A stretch of 64,000 nt of DNA from Thermomicrobiales bacterium (GCA_019637585.1 JAHBVL010000010.1:16094-80093), one strand, 5' to 3'; numbered from the stretch's first letter, positions 9,139 through 17,389 are shown. The notes: generated by a model from the letters alone, not told the origin. Translations and numbers: made by a program.

Positions 9139-10248
9139 ATGAGCGCTGCCTCTCGAATTCGCGATCTCAATCCAGTGATCAATTTATCGGGTCCGTTGAC
9201 CATGTATGGCTCGTCCATCAGCAGCGCCGGCGTGGCGGCGGCGACCGCCGAGGCGCTTCGGCATCACTGGGACATGGATGCGCTGAACCGGCTGGCCGGC
9301 GAGGTCATCGCCGAATGGAGCGGTGCGGAGTCCGGAATGGTGACCTCCTCATCCGCATCGGGAGTCGCGCTCGCTGTCGCCGCGACGATGACGGGCGCCG
9401 ACCTCGGCAGAATCGCTCAGCTACCCGATACCTCGGGAATGAAAAACGAAGTCGTCATCCAGAAGGAGCATGCCGTCAACTTCGGAGCGCCAATCGAGCA
9501 GATGATTCGTCTGGCGGGCGCGACGGTGCGGGAGGTGGGCAGCGTCAATCAGACGACGCCGGCGCTCATCCAACATGCTTTGAACGACCGGACTGCAGCG
9601 ACGATGTTCGTGATCTCGCATCACACCGTCCAGTACGGATTTGTGCAGCTCGATGAGTTTGTGAGGTTGAGCCATGCAGCCGGCGTGCCGGTGATCGTCG
9701 ATGCCGCCGCTCAGGATCAGCAGATCGAGCGGATCGTCCAGTCTGGCGCGGATCTGATCATTCTCAGCGTCCAGAAGTATCTCTCCGGTCCCACAGCCGG
9801 GATCGTCTGTGGAAGCCGTGCGCTGGTTCGCGCGGTGGATCTCCAGAGTGCGGGGATCGGCCGGGCGATGAAGGTCGGCAAAGAGGGGCTGTTTGGAACG
9901 ATCGCAGCGCTCGAGGAGCGGATGCAGTCCAACCTCGGCGAGTGGGAATCGGGTCAGCGCGGCAAGGCAGAATACCTGGCCTCCCGGCTCGGTGATCTGC
10001 GCGGTGTTGGGATATCGGTGGAAAGGGACAAGGTGGGACAACCCGTCCACCGGGTTCGGTTGGAAGTCGACCGGGAGCGCGCTGGATTGTCGGCTGAGGA
10101 GATCTGTGCGGCGCTTATCGCCTGCACGCCTTCGATCAAACCGCGTGCGCATCACACCGACGAAGGATGGTTTCTCCTGGAACCGGTCCATATCACCGAG
10201 CAGGAGATGGACGTTGTCGCCCAGGAGCTGGCGCGGATTGTGGGTTGA
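9139..10248 (+). CDS. SelA-like / DgaE-like PLP-dependent lyase family protein
   Basis: The 369-residue protein has the fold-type I PLP enzyme pattern seen in the SelA-like family that includes D-glucosaminate-6-phosphate ammonia-lyase. Visible signatures are an N-terminal NLSGPLTMYGSS stretch, Asp in VIVDAAAQ (PLP nitrogen contact) and the Schiff-base Lys in SVQKYLSGPTAG. GGAG at 9129-9132 fits the ATG at 9139 better than the one at 9136. The gene is followed after 28 bases by a deacetylase/dihydroorotase-like amidohydrolase, a combination often seen in the family, where one enzyme removes an N-acyl or ring group and the other eliminates ammonia from an amino sugar acid or amino acid. The substrate here is unknown. 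Confidence 0.8.
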   Translation: MSAASRIRDLNPVINLSGPLTMYGSSISSAGVAAATAEALRHHWDMDALNRLAGEVIAEWSGAESGMVTSSSASGVALAVAATMTGADLGRIAQLPDTSGMKNEVVIQKEHAVNFGAPIEQMIRLAGATVREVGSVNQTTPALIQHALNDRTAATMFVISHHTVQYGFVQLDEFVRLSHAAGVPVIVDAAAQDQQIERIVQSGADLIILSVQKYLSGPTAGIVCGSRALVRAVDLQSAGIGRAMKVGKEGLFGTIAALEERMQSNLGEWESGQRGKAEYLASRLGDLRGVGISVERDKVGQPVHRVRLEVDRERAGLSAEEICAALIACTPSIKPRAHHTDEGWFLLEPVHITEQEMDVVAQELARIVG

Positions 10249-10276
10249 TGCCCTGGAGAGAGGGGACGGAGTCGTC

Positions 10277-11428
10277 ATGTATTCCCTGATTGTCAAAGGG
10301 GCGAGAGTCATCGATCCGGCGCAAGGGATCGACGCGGTCGCCGATATCGCGGTCGATGCCGGCAAGATCGTTGGCATCGGCGACTACGCAGCGGCCACAG
10401 CGTCGCGCGTGGTCGAAGCCGGGGGGCTTATCGCCAGTCCGGGTTGGGTCGATCTGCACGTTCATTGTTTTCCCGACATTCATGTGTTCGGGGGAGATGG
10501 CACGCTGGGGTCGGTGGATGCCGACACCGACTGCGGCATCGCGACCGGAGTCACCACCGTCATCGATGCCGGAACATCAGGGGCGGGAACCTGGAAGGCG
10601 TTTCGCGACCTGGTGGTCGATCGCCATACAACGCGAGTGCTGGCGTTCATGAATGTCTCCCTGATGCCCCGTTCCGGACCCCGGCATGGGGATTGGCAGA
10701 ATTTCAGCCAGGGACTGACGATCCGCATGGCCGAAGAAGAAGCGGAAGCCGGCGTCTGTCTCGGCATCAAGGTGCTGGCCAGCCAGAATCACTGCGGCAA
10801 CCTGGGAAACATCCCGATGCAGCTGGCTGTTCAGGCGTCACGACTCTCGGGTACGGGCTTGATGGTCCATCTCGGTGAAGCGCCGCCCATCATTCAGGAT
10901 GTCCTCAATCAGATGGATGATGGCGATATCCTCACGCATTGTTTCAAAGGAACGGCCGGGAATCTCCTGGGCCGGGACAGGAAACCGCTGCCGGAAACGC
11001 TCGCCGCGGTCGATCGAGGCGTGAAGTTCGACATCGGCCATGGGAAATCGAGTTTTTCGTTCGACACCTGTCGCTACTGTCTCGATGCCGGTTTGCCGAT
11101 TCACGCGATCTCCACCGACATCCATTCCGCGAACATCAAGGGGCCCGTTTTCGACATGGCCACCACCATGTCGAAGTTCCTGCATCTCGGTTTCGACCTC
11201 CCCGAGGTGATCAGATTGAGCACCGTATCGCCCGCCGAGCTGATTCACCGCGATCATGAGTTCGGCACAATGCACGAGGGCCGGGAGGCAGACATTACCC
11301 TCTTCCGCGTCGACGACGGCGAGTTCCCGGTTGTCGATTCAGAAGGCAAGCGGGAAACCGCCTCGCAGATGATTAGACCTGTGCACACGATTCGGGCGGG
11401 TGAGTTGGTGCATTCCGCGGTCGCCTGA
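10277..11428 (+). CDS. Amidohydrolase/deacetylase family metallohydrolase (dihydroorotase-like)
   Basis: The 383-residue enzyme of the amidohydrolase superfamily has the expected metal ligands: His61 and His63 (DLHVH), a likely carboxylated Lys165 (LGIKVLAS), His198 (MVHLGEAP), His221 (LTHCFKG) and Asp281 (ISTDIHS). The closest recognisable group is the family annotated as amidohydrolase/deacetylase, misnamed dihydroorotase in many genomes. GGAG at 10269-10272 precedes the ATG at 10277. It forms an operon with the SelA-like PLP enzyme. An open frame extends far upstream, but that extension runs inside the previous gene and is not coding. It probably cleaves an N-acetyl or cyclic amide of the PLP enzyme's substrate; this is inference from partners. 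Confidence 0.85.
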   Translation: MYSLIVKGARVIDPAQGIDAVADIAVDAGKIVGIGDYAAATASRVVEAGGLIASPGWVDLHVHCFPDIHVFGGDGTLGSVDADTDCGIATGVTTVIDAGTSGAGTWKAFRDLVVDRHTTRVLAFMNVSLMPRSGPRHGDWQNFSQGLTIRMAEEEAEAGVCLGIKVLASQNHCGNLGNIPMQLAVQASRLSGTGLMVHLGEAPPIIQDVLNQMDDGDILTHCFKGTAGNLLGRDRKPLPETLAAVDRGVKFDIGHGKSSFSFDTCRYCLDAGLPIHAISTDIHSANIKGPVFDMATTMSKFLHLGFDLPEVIRLSTVSPAELIHRDHEFGTMHEGREADITLFRVDDGEFPVVDSEGKRETASQMIRPVHTIRAGELVHSAVA

Positions 11429-11488
11429 TCACCGAGGGACATCGCGGGTGGTCAGCCACGGCAAGGCCCGGCGCTGAAGCGACCGGGC

Positions 11489-11580
11489 TAAGACGCCTGG
11501 GCCGCTGCGGCGTTCGTCGTGTCATCCGGCAAGCTGCTGCAGGATAGAGACCATTCTGGCGATGCGGACCAGGCGTCTTA
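11489..11580. repeat. Perfect 12-bp inverted repeat with 68-base spacer
   Basis: TAAGACGCCTGG at 11489-11500 and CCAGGCGTCTTA at 11569-11580 are exact reverse complements. Just before the left arm is a CCCGG...CCGGG hairpin (11468-11488). The element lies between the convergent amidohydrolase and enolase-superfamily genes and touches the R1 dispersed repeat. It could be a small non-coding mobile element or a terminator. No ORF inside is convincing. Confidence 0.6.
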
Positions 11581-11712
11581 GGGCGCGCTTCATCAACTCT
11601 GACCTCATCCAAGAGCTGTCATTCCGAGCTTGTCGAGGAACCTCCTGCCGCAGCAGTCGACGCTCCAGCGACGGTGAGGGAGGGCACGAGCCATTAGTCA
11701 TGCAGAGCGCTC
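11578..11712. repeat. Dispersed repeat R1, copy 1
   Basis: About 135 bases closely match 61456-61590 in the same orientation. The best conserved core is GTCGAGGAACCTCCTGCCGC followed by AGCAGTCGACGCTCCAGCGA. Differences are scattered single bases. Both copies are intergenic. No transposase, direct-repeat target site or coding capacity is seen, so a MITE-like or structural RNA element is possible. Confidence 0.8.
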
Positions 11713-11739
11713 CAGCCCTTGGATTCATCGATAGGTTCA

Positions 11740-12873
11740 CTAGGCAACCACTTTTCGGTCGACCGCGAGGCGATCGACCTGCTGGTCATCGACGGTGATG
11801 CCCAGCCCGGGTGCGTCCGGCAGGGTGATTTGATCGTGGTGATACCAGGAGCGGATGTCCCCGACATCGTCCGCGTGCATGAGCGGACCGCCCATCTCGA
11901 GGAACCGGACGTTGGAGCGTGCTGACGCCAGGTGGAGCCCGGCGGCGGATGCGATCGAGCTTTCGACCATTGTGCCGACCTGCGTTCCGATGCCGGCGGT
12001 GTGCGCGATAGCATCGATGGCAATCGCGTTGTGCAACCCACCAGATTTCATCAGTTTGATGTTGATGAAGTCTGCCGCGCCGAGCTGTGCGGCGCGCAGC
12101 GCGTCGGCCGGACTCTGGCACGCTTCGTCGGCCATGATAGGAGCGCCGGTTGCCTGGCGGACTTTGGCCAGACCGTCGAGATCGCGCCGGTCGATGGGTT
12201 GTTCGTAGTAGTCGACTCTGGCGTCGCGCGACGCGGTGATGCCGCGGATGGCGATCGCTGGAGTGCGCCATCCCTGGTTGACGTCGACTTTCAGGCCAAT
12301 GTTGTTCCCGACCGCCTCCCGGACGGCGAGAATCCTGCTGGCATCCAGCTCGGGATCGGCGGCGTCGCCGACCTTCAGTTTGATGGTCCGAAATCCCGCC
12401 GCGACGTGTCGAAGCGCCGCCTCGGCCATGGCCCCGGGCGCAGCGATCGAAACGACCCGGGAGATCGTCAGCGAGCCGGGTGAGCGTCCGCCGAGCAGCG
12501 CCCAAACCGGCAATCCGCAGGACCGCCCAACCGCGTCGTGGAGAGCGATATCGAGAGAAGCCACCGCCGTGGGGGAACTCCGTCGAAGGGTAGTCAGCTG
12601 ATTGATTGCTGCGTCGATCCGGCGGGCGTCGACGCCGATCACCGCGGGAGCGAGTGCGTCGCAGAGATCGGCGAGAACGCGCTCCGGCGTTTCGCCGGTC
12701 ACCGCTTCATCCGGCGTCGACTCTCCCCAGCCAGTGACGCCGTTCCGAAGGGTCAGGCGGACGAGAATCGATTCCGTATGCGTGTACGTGGCGTAGGCGA
12801 TGACGAATGGCTCGATCAGCGGCAGCCGAACGGGAATGATCTCGACGCTGATGACATCGAATGGCGTGGTCAT
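11740..12873 (-). CDS. Enolase-superfamily epimerase/racemase (dipeptide epimerase or N-acylamino acid racemase-like)
   Basis: The 377-residue protein of the mandelate racemase/muconate lactonizing enzyme group has the catalytic KxK (Lys165, Lys167 in TIKLKVG), metal ligands Asp197 (DVNQGW), Glu224 (YYEQP) and Asp249 (MADEA), and the opposite Lys in NIKLMKSGG. This is the muconate/epimerase subgroup with a racemisation-competent Lys-Lys pair. The DxD motif that grips the dipeptide amino group in Ala-Glu epimerases is not seen; the place reads LEMGGPLM. The ATG overlaps the stop of the upstream GNAT gene (ATGA). That pairing resembles the known GNAT plus N-succinylamino-acid racemase route for converting D- to L-amino acids, so an N-acylamino acid is a reasonable alternative substrate. 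Confidence 0.85.
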   Translation of the reverse strand: MTTPFDVISVEIIPVRLPLIEPFVIAYATYTHTESILVRLTLRNGVTGWGESTPDEAVTGETPERVLADLCDALAPAVIGVDARRIDAAINQLTTLRRSSPTAVASLDIALHDAVGRSCGLPVWALLGGRSPGSLTISRVVSIAAPGAMAEAALRHVAAGFRTIKLKVGDAADPELDASRILAVREAVGNNIGLKVDVNQGWRTPAIAIRGITASRDARVDYYEQPIDRRDLDGLAKVRQATGAPIMADEACQSPADALRAAQLGAADFINIKLMKSGGLHNAIAIDAIAHTAGIGTQVGTMVESSIASAAGLHLASARSNVRFLEMGGPLMHADDVGDIRSWYHHDQITLPDAPGLGITVDDQQVDRLAVDRKVVA

Positions 12874-13760
12874 CGATCGAGCGATGCTCCGGCGACGAGA
12901 GAATCCCGGTTTCGGGTGAGCAGCAGCACCGATCCTTCCGACCTGAACCCGGCCACAACGTAGCCCTCGGCCAGGTACTGTTCCAGCGCATCCCGGACGC
13001 TCTGCCGCCATTCCAGCGCCGACCCATGATCGCTTTCCAGAAGGTGGTCGATATCGGCAGGGATGGGAACCTCGGTATCAGCCTCAACGAGGGAGGGGAG
13101 CGATTCCCCCGTGAGCACCCGTTGGACCCGGTCAGCGGTCACCGGCCAGACGATGTGCAGCCGGTCGGTCGGCATACCGCCGTAGAGACCCGCGCCATAG
13201 CCGTTGCCATAGCGATTCCGTTCGTAGCGGTCGGAGAATGCGCCGAGTTTGGCGAAATTGAGGCGGGCATTGGCCGCTCGCAGCGGGTCGACCGTCCAGG
13301 TCACCGAGGTGAAGCCACGCTCGATCGCCAGAGCCGCCTGCAGGCGTTTTGCCGCGAACCCCAACCCAAAGTGACGATAGGCCGGATCCACGGCCATCAT
13401 GTCCGAGCAGAGGCGAGGCTCGCCATTCACGAATCCGCCAATCGAGGTGACAAAGCCGACGAGCTGCGGTTCGACTGTTTTGAGATCGAAGACGCCGATC
13501 ACGTCGCCGCCGGTTTCCTCGACGCCGATCAACATGGTTGCGGCCATCAGGTCCCGCTCGCTGACCCCGAACACGCGCTGTTGCAGCTCTTCGACCACCG
13601 TCAGATCGTCGATGCCGCGCAAGAGCCGGAATTCGAACTCGAACTCGCGGACAGCGGCTCTCCAGCAATCGTGCTGGCGTCCGGGGCAGGGCCAGAATCC
13701 CGATTCCTCAGGGGTGCTGACTCGACGTTTTGACATGGGAGGCAAGCCAACCGTGCTCAT
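12870..13760 (-). CDS. GNAT-family N-acyltransferase (COG3375-like)
   Basis: The 296-residue protein starts at the ATG at 13760, which is preceded by GAGGT at a good spacing; a longer frame to 13841 lacks a ribosome site. The N-terminal half has the GNAT core (VEELQQRVFGV, MMAVDPAYRHFGLGFAAKRLQ for acetyl-CoA phosphate binding) and then the WTVDPLRAANARLNFAKLGA stretch typical of COG3375. Members of that group are repeatedly found next to menC/N-succinylamino-acid racemase genes, and one has been described as a succinyl-CoA:D-amino acid succinyltransferase. Here the gene is translationally coupled to an enolase-superfamily enzyme, which supports a similar acyl-transfer role. The acyl donor and acceptor are not shown by sequence. 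Confidence 0.8.
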   Translation of the reverse strand: MSTVGLPPMSKRRVSTPEESGFWPCPGRQHDCWRAAVREFEFEFRLLRGIDDLTVVEELQQRVFGVSERDLMAATMLIGVEETGGDVIGVFDLKTVEPQLVGFVTSIGGFVNGEPRLCSDMMAVDPAYRHFGLGFAAKRLQAALAIERGFTSVTWTVDPLRAANARLNFAKLGAFSDRYERNRYGNGYGAGLYGGMPTDRLHIVWPVTADRVQRVLTGESLPSLVEADTEVPIPADIDHLLESDHGSALEWRQSVRDALEQYLAEGYVVAGFRSEGSVLLLTRNRDSLVAGASLDR

Positions 13761-13974
13761 CAATTGACCTCGTCCAGGATCGTTATACAGATCCCGAAAA
13801 AACAGGCGAAAACCACGAAAAAAGAGCTGATTGTGTCTCACGCCAGCAGCGCGAATGCGTCATATGAACACGAGACGGAAACGAGGCAACGCCGGCTCCT
13901 CGCTTCCCGGTTTCGAAGTCACATCGAGTCACGCGGTCTCCAGCAGAGCGGACCGCAATTGTGGAGAACGGATC

Positions 13975-14175
13975 ATGAACATCGCAATTGGTCGCCGCCG
14001 GCTGGTCATCAACGTCATCGCTGAGCAGGCGGAATCCATCGCCGACCGATTTCCATCCTCGGTGACCGCCACGGACAAGGAACTGGCGAGCATCGAAGCG
14101 CGCCGCCTGGCCAAATACGATCGCAACCGGTGGGAATCGAACGCCGCGCTCTATGGCATCGGACACCCGCGCTAA
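13975..14175 (+). CDS. Small hypothetical protein, 66 residues
   Basis: The ATG at 13975 has GGAGA eight bases upstream, a better start than the longer open frame beginning at 13831. The product is soluble, with alternating hydrophobic residues at the N-terminus (RRRLVINVIAEQAE) and a charged, helix-prone middle (ELASIEARRLAKYDRNRWES). No family is recognised. It is followed after 19 bases by a tiny membrane protein on the same strand, so the two may be co-transcribed. Confidence 0.5.
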   Translation: MNIAIGRRRLVINVIAEQAESIADRFPSSVTATDKELASIEARRLAKYDRNRWESNAALYGIGHPR

Positions 14176-14194
14176 GAGGAAAGATATCCGGTTT

Positions 14195-14311
14195 ATGAGT
14201 GAATCAGCCGCCATTCTTCTCATCGGTTTGTTGCTCTTGATCGCGCTCGATCTTCTCGCTCTTCGTTTCGGCGCCGACAGCCGCCGGCTGGACAACAAGC
14301 CGGATCTCTAG
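14195..14311 (+). CDS. Tiny single-helix membrane protein, 38 residues
   Basis: An ATG at 14195, with GAGGAAAG upstream, opens a 38-residue product that is almost one hydrophobic helix (AAILLIGLLLLIALDLLAL) followed by RFGADSRRLDNKPDL. The pattern helix-RFGADSR resembles small membrane proteins often seen in Chloroflexota and Actinomycetota genomes, but this is from memory and no function is known. It lies 19 bases after another small gene and before a hairpin terminator. Confidence 0.55.
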   Translation: MSESAAILLIGLLLLIALDLLALRFGADSRRLDNKPDL

Positions 14312-14362
14312 ACCGCCGGCGGCATCTTCCGCACACATCTTATCCCCACCCCTCTCGCTGCG

Positions 14363-14391
14363 CAGAAGCGTCCTGATTCAGGGCGCTTCTG
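14363..14391. terminator. Bidirectional hairpin between small genes and CDF transporter
   Basis: CAGAAGCG-T-CCTG pairs with CAGG-G-CGCTTCTG around a 3-base loop, giving a 13-bp stem with one possible U-G pair. It overlaps the last codons of the cation transporter and follows the small plus-strand genes, so it could end both transcripts. A TGTTTG stretch follows on the plus side. Confidence 0.6.
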
Positions 14392-15433
14392 TGCTGTTTG
14401 TCGTAGGTGACGCAGGCGCCTGATAGTCGGGAATGAGCGGCTGGAGAAAATCGGGAAGGTCGAACGCGACATTGGGGGCCTCGACCAGAATCAGCTCGCT
14501 ATCGGTCCATGCTTCCGGGCTTTCCAGCGGTTCGAGATGAATCGTCACCTCGGTGCCGGGAAGCGACTGCTCGACCCGCTCCTCGATGCGGAGCGACGTG
14601 TCGTGCGCGTGTTTCAATGAGGTGGCGCCCGGCAACAAGACATGGAGATCGACGAATCGGGTGGCGCCGGCTTTCCGCGTACGCAAGGCATGGAAAGTTT
14701 CACCGTCGTCGAGCGCGTCCTGCACCGCGGCCCGCACCAGATCTTCCTCTTCCCGGGGGAGGGACTTGTCCATCAACCCGTCGAATGATTTCCGCAGGAG
14801 GGAGACGCCGGTCCGGAGAATATTCAGCGCGATAAGGATGGCGATGGCCGGATCGAGCCGGGAGACATCGGTGATGGCGACGAGCGCGATGCCAACCACC
14901 ACGCCGAGCGATGTCCAGACGTCGGTCATCAGATGCTGACCGTCGGCTTCCAGGACAATCGAGTCGTGTTCCCTGCCGACGCGGAGAAGCATCCGGGCGA
15001 CGACGAAATTGACGATCGCCGACACGAGGGTGATCGCGATGCCGACGCCGATCGATTCGAGCGGTTGCGGATTGAGGAGGCGCTGGGATGCATACCAGAT
15101 GATGCCGCTGCCGGCCAGCAGAATCAGTCCGCCTTCCACGGCGCTGGCGAAGAACTCGATCTTTTCGTGACCGTAGTTGTGGCTGCGGTCGACGGGGCGC
15201 ATCGAGAACCAGAGGGCAAAAAGCGCGGTGATGGCCGCGACGAGATTGACGCTCGATTCGATCGCGTCGGAGAGCAAACTGACCGAACCGGTGACGCCCC
15301 ACGCCCCGAACTTGAGCGCCAGCGTGATGAGTGCGGCCGCAATCGAGAGCCAGGCCCACCGGACCAGACTGATTCGCCCATTGCGGTTGGGTGATCCTGA
15401 TTCGCCGATCGGCGTGGCGGAAGGACTGCTCAT
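14378..15433 (-). CDS. Cation diffusion facilitator (CDF) family transporter
   Basis: The 351-residue integral membrane protein has about six helices in the first 210 residues, followed by a cytoplasmic domain with the CDF ferredoxin-like fold (VDLHVLLPGATSLKHAHDTSLRIEE). CDF proteins export Zn, Fe, Mn or related divalent ions by proton exchange. In helix 5 the metal-site pattern is visible as HLMTD (His and Asp four apart). In helix 2 the usual D/HxxxD is replaced by SDAIESSVN, with Glu and Asn at the ligand places. This version occurs in one CDF branch and may alter ion preference. The ribosome site is weak. The C-terminal 40 residues are a proline-rich tail. Confidence 0.9.
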   Translation of the reverse strand: MSSPSATPIGESGSPNRNGRISLVRWAWLSIAAALITLALKFGAWGVTGSVSLLSDAIESSVNLVAAITALFALWFSMRPVDRSHNYGHEKIEFFASAVEGGLILLAGSGIIWYASQRLLNPQPLESIGVGIAITLVSAIVNFVVARMLLRVGREHDSIVLEADGQHLMTDVWTSLGVVVGIALVAITDVSRLDPAIAILIALNILRTGVSLLRKSFDGLMDKSLPREEEDLVRAAVQDALDDGETFHALRTRKAGATRFVDLHVLLPGATSLKHAHDTSLRIEERVEQSLPGTEVTIHLEPLESPEAWTDSELILVEAPNVAFDLPDFLQPLIPDYQAPASPTTNSTEAP

Positions 15434-15465
15434 TTGCGCAGTCTACGATTCGGAGCTCTGTTCCG

Positions 15466-16521
15466 TCAGTCGAGGAGGGTGTCGAGGGTTCGTTGCAACG
15501 CCCGCAGGTGGCCAAATGAGGCGGTGCCGGGTTTGAGCTGCGTCACCGGAATGCGGGAGAGGGTTCGGGCCAGACCATGCACCTGCTCCGCGAGCCGCTC
15601 CTGGTCGAATGGCGCCGCCAGGTCGGCCTGGGCCGCTGCCGCCAGCTCTGCCCGGTCGGCTGCGTTGCCGGAGGTCGCTTTGCGGATGAGATCGAGGAGG
15701 CCGATCGCGTCGATCTCGGGCGCCGATTGCGCTTTGCCGGTCACGCTCTTGCGAAGCTCGTCGAGTTTAAGCGCGACTCCGGCGGGGGTGTCTTCGAAAC
15801 TCGCCGCTTTGATCAAGCGGGCCAGCTGCGTCGCCTGCAGTGCGGTAAGACCGTCGGCCACGATCGCGTCGCGCAGCGCAAGCTGGGCATTCGGGCTCAG
15901 ACCCTGCAGGGCGCGACTCTGTTTTTCGGAAAGCCGGCCGCTGCGAATGTCCTCCTGGATCGATTCATGGAGTTTTTCAGTTCCCAGAAGCTGGAAGAGT
16001 CTGCTCCGCTTCAATCCGACCGCGGCAGCAACGTCTTCCCATCCCGCGTCGTCCATCTGCGTTTTGAGGGCACGCAGTGCCGCAGCGCGATCGACGGCGT
16101 TGAGGTCCTCGCGGACGATGTTCTCCATCAGCTGATGGACGAGCAGGCGTTCTCCCGAGACCTCGCGGACGATGGCTGGAATGGCGGTCAGGTGGGCTTC
16201 GCGGCTGGCTCGCCACCGGCGCTCGCCATGGACGATGACGTAGATGTCGTCCGCTTCGTCGTACCGAACGACGATCGGCTGCAGCACACCCTCTGCTTCG
16301 ATACTGGTGACAAGCTCCCGCATCCGGTTTTCATCGAAGGTCCGGCGCGGTTGCGTGGGGTCGGGAACGATGCGATCAAGCCGGATTTCCTTGGCGGTGG
16401 TCAGATCCGCCACACCGGTGGCGCGGGGTCGCGTGTCGGTGAACAGGGAGTCGACCGTAAACCGGCGGCGCTGTGCCCCTCCCTGGCCGCTTCGTGAAGC
16501 CGGAGTCGTGGTGCTAGACAT
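15466..16521 (-). CDS. parB: ParB/Spo0J-like chromosome partition protein
   Basis: The 351-residue protein has the ParB N-terminal CTPase/nuclease-like domain (about residues 45-135) with GERRWRAS and the helix-turn-helix region (about 140-215, ENIVREDLNAVDRAAALRAL, KRSRLFQLLG). The C-terminal part is helical and should dimerise. Family proteins bind parS sites and work with ParA in segregation. The start overlaps the end of the upstream parA by 8 bases, and the ribosome site GGAGG lies inside parA. No 16-bp parS palindrome (TGTTTCACGTGAAACA type) was found by eye in the window. Confidence 0.92.
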   Translation of the reverse strand: MSSTTTPASRSGQGGAQRRRFTVDSLFTDTRPRATGVADLTTAKEIRLDRIVPDPTQPRRTFDENRMRELVTSIEAEGVLQPIVVRYDEADDIYVIVHGERRWRASREAHLTAIPAIVREVSGERLLVHQLMENIVREDLNAVDRAAALRALKTQMDDAGWEDVAAAVGLKRSRLFQLLGTEKLHESIQEDIRSGRLSEKQSRALQGLSPNAQLALRDAIVADGLTALQATQLARLIKAASFEDTPAGVALKLDELRKSVTGKAQSAPEIDAIGLLDLIRKATSGNAADRAELAAAAQADLAAPFDQERLAEQVHGLARTLSRIPVTQLKPGTASFGHLRALQRTLDTLLD

Positions 16522-17329
16522 GGAGCGCCTCCGAAGGCTGGATGGCGATCAGCATGTCGTCCGCGGGTGGACCTTCCTCGATCCAGGCGGCGACCTGCCT
16601 ATATGCCGTCGCCACGGGAGAGCGGGGCATGTATTCGAGCACGCTCGTCCGTCCGGCGATCGATTCGGCGCTCTTGACCGACAGGGGGATCGCGGGGAGG
16701 AGCGGATAGTCGGAAAACGCTTCCCGCAGCGTCGCCATCATATCGATCGCCAACCGGGAATTGGCGTGGACCTTGGTCGGCAGAAATCCGAGCACCTGCA
16801 GACCGGGGTTCAGCCGCCGGATCTTGTCGATCGTCATGAAGAGGCGGTCGAGCACCATCAGCGACAGGGGGTGGGGTTCGATTGGGATGATCAGCTCCTG
16901 CGTAGCGACCAGGATGTTGACCGAGATGATGTTCAGCGCCGGCGGCGAGTCGATGAGCACGTAGTCATACGCACCGAGATCGAGACTGCGGAGGCGGTAG
17001 TCGAGCTGGCGTTCCCGTTCCAGTACATTGAGCAGTTCCAGCTCAGCGGCGGCCAGATCCGGATGGGACGGAGCGAGATCGACGCCGGCCAGATTCGTGC
17101 CGACGATCACCTGATTGATGGTCACATCGTCGTCGAGCAGGAGATCGTAGACCGAAAGATCGAGCGACTCGACATCCGCGCCGGCCGCCATCGTCAAACT
17201 GGCCTGGGGATCGAGATCGATCGCCAGCACCTTCTTGCCCCGCTCCGCCAGTGCCGACGCGACGTTGAGGGTGCTCGTGGTTTTTGCGGTGCCGCCCTTC
17301 TGATTGAAGAAGGCAATGGTGCGGGTCAT
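16514..17329 (-). CDS. parA: ParA-type partition ATPase
   Basis: The 271-residue MinD/ParA-family ATPase has a deviant Walker A, KGGTAKTTS (signature Lys11 and catalytic Lys16), Walker A' near LAIDLDPQ and Walker B near YVLIDSPP. It has no long N-terminal DNA-binding extension, so it is a type Ib or chromosomal-type ParA. Its end overlaps parB. The divergent upstream gap holds the heptamer hairpin H2, which sits where an operator would be expected. It is not near dnaA, rpmH or gidA-type genes in this window, so it may be a secondary partition locus rather than the origin-proximal one. Confidence 0.92.
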   Translation of the reverse strand: MTRTIAFFNQKGGTAKTTSTLNVASALAERGKKVLAIDLDPQASLTMAAGADVESLDLSVYDLLLDDDVTINQVIVGTNLAGVDLAPSHPDLAAAELELLNVLERERQLDYRLRSLDLGAYDYVLIDSPPALNIISVNILVATQELIIPIEPHPLSLMVLDRLFMTIDKIRRLNPGLQVLGFLPTKVHANSRLAIDMMATLREAFSDYPLLPAIPLSVKSAESIAGRTSVLEYMPRSPVATAYRQVAAWIEEGPPADDMLIAIQPSEALHV

Positions 17330-17389
17330 CGAACGAGAACCTCGACGGGGATCGAGTGTACGTACGGAACGAGGATACCATAGGGGTGA

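Noticed and set aside
9893..10276. In-frame upstream extension of the amidohydrolase
   Set aside because: It overlaps the 3' end of the SelA-like gene in another frame; the conserved amidohydrolase N-terminus begins at the ATG at 10277 with its own ribosome site.
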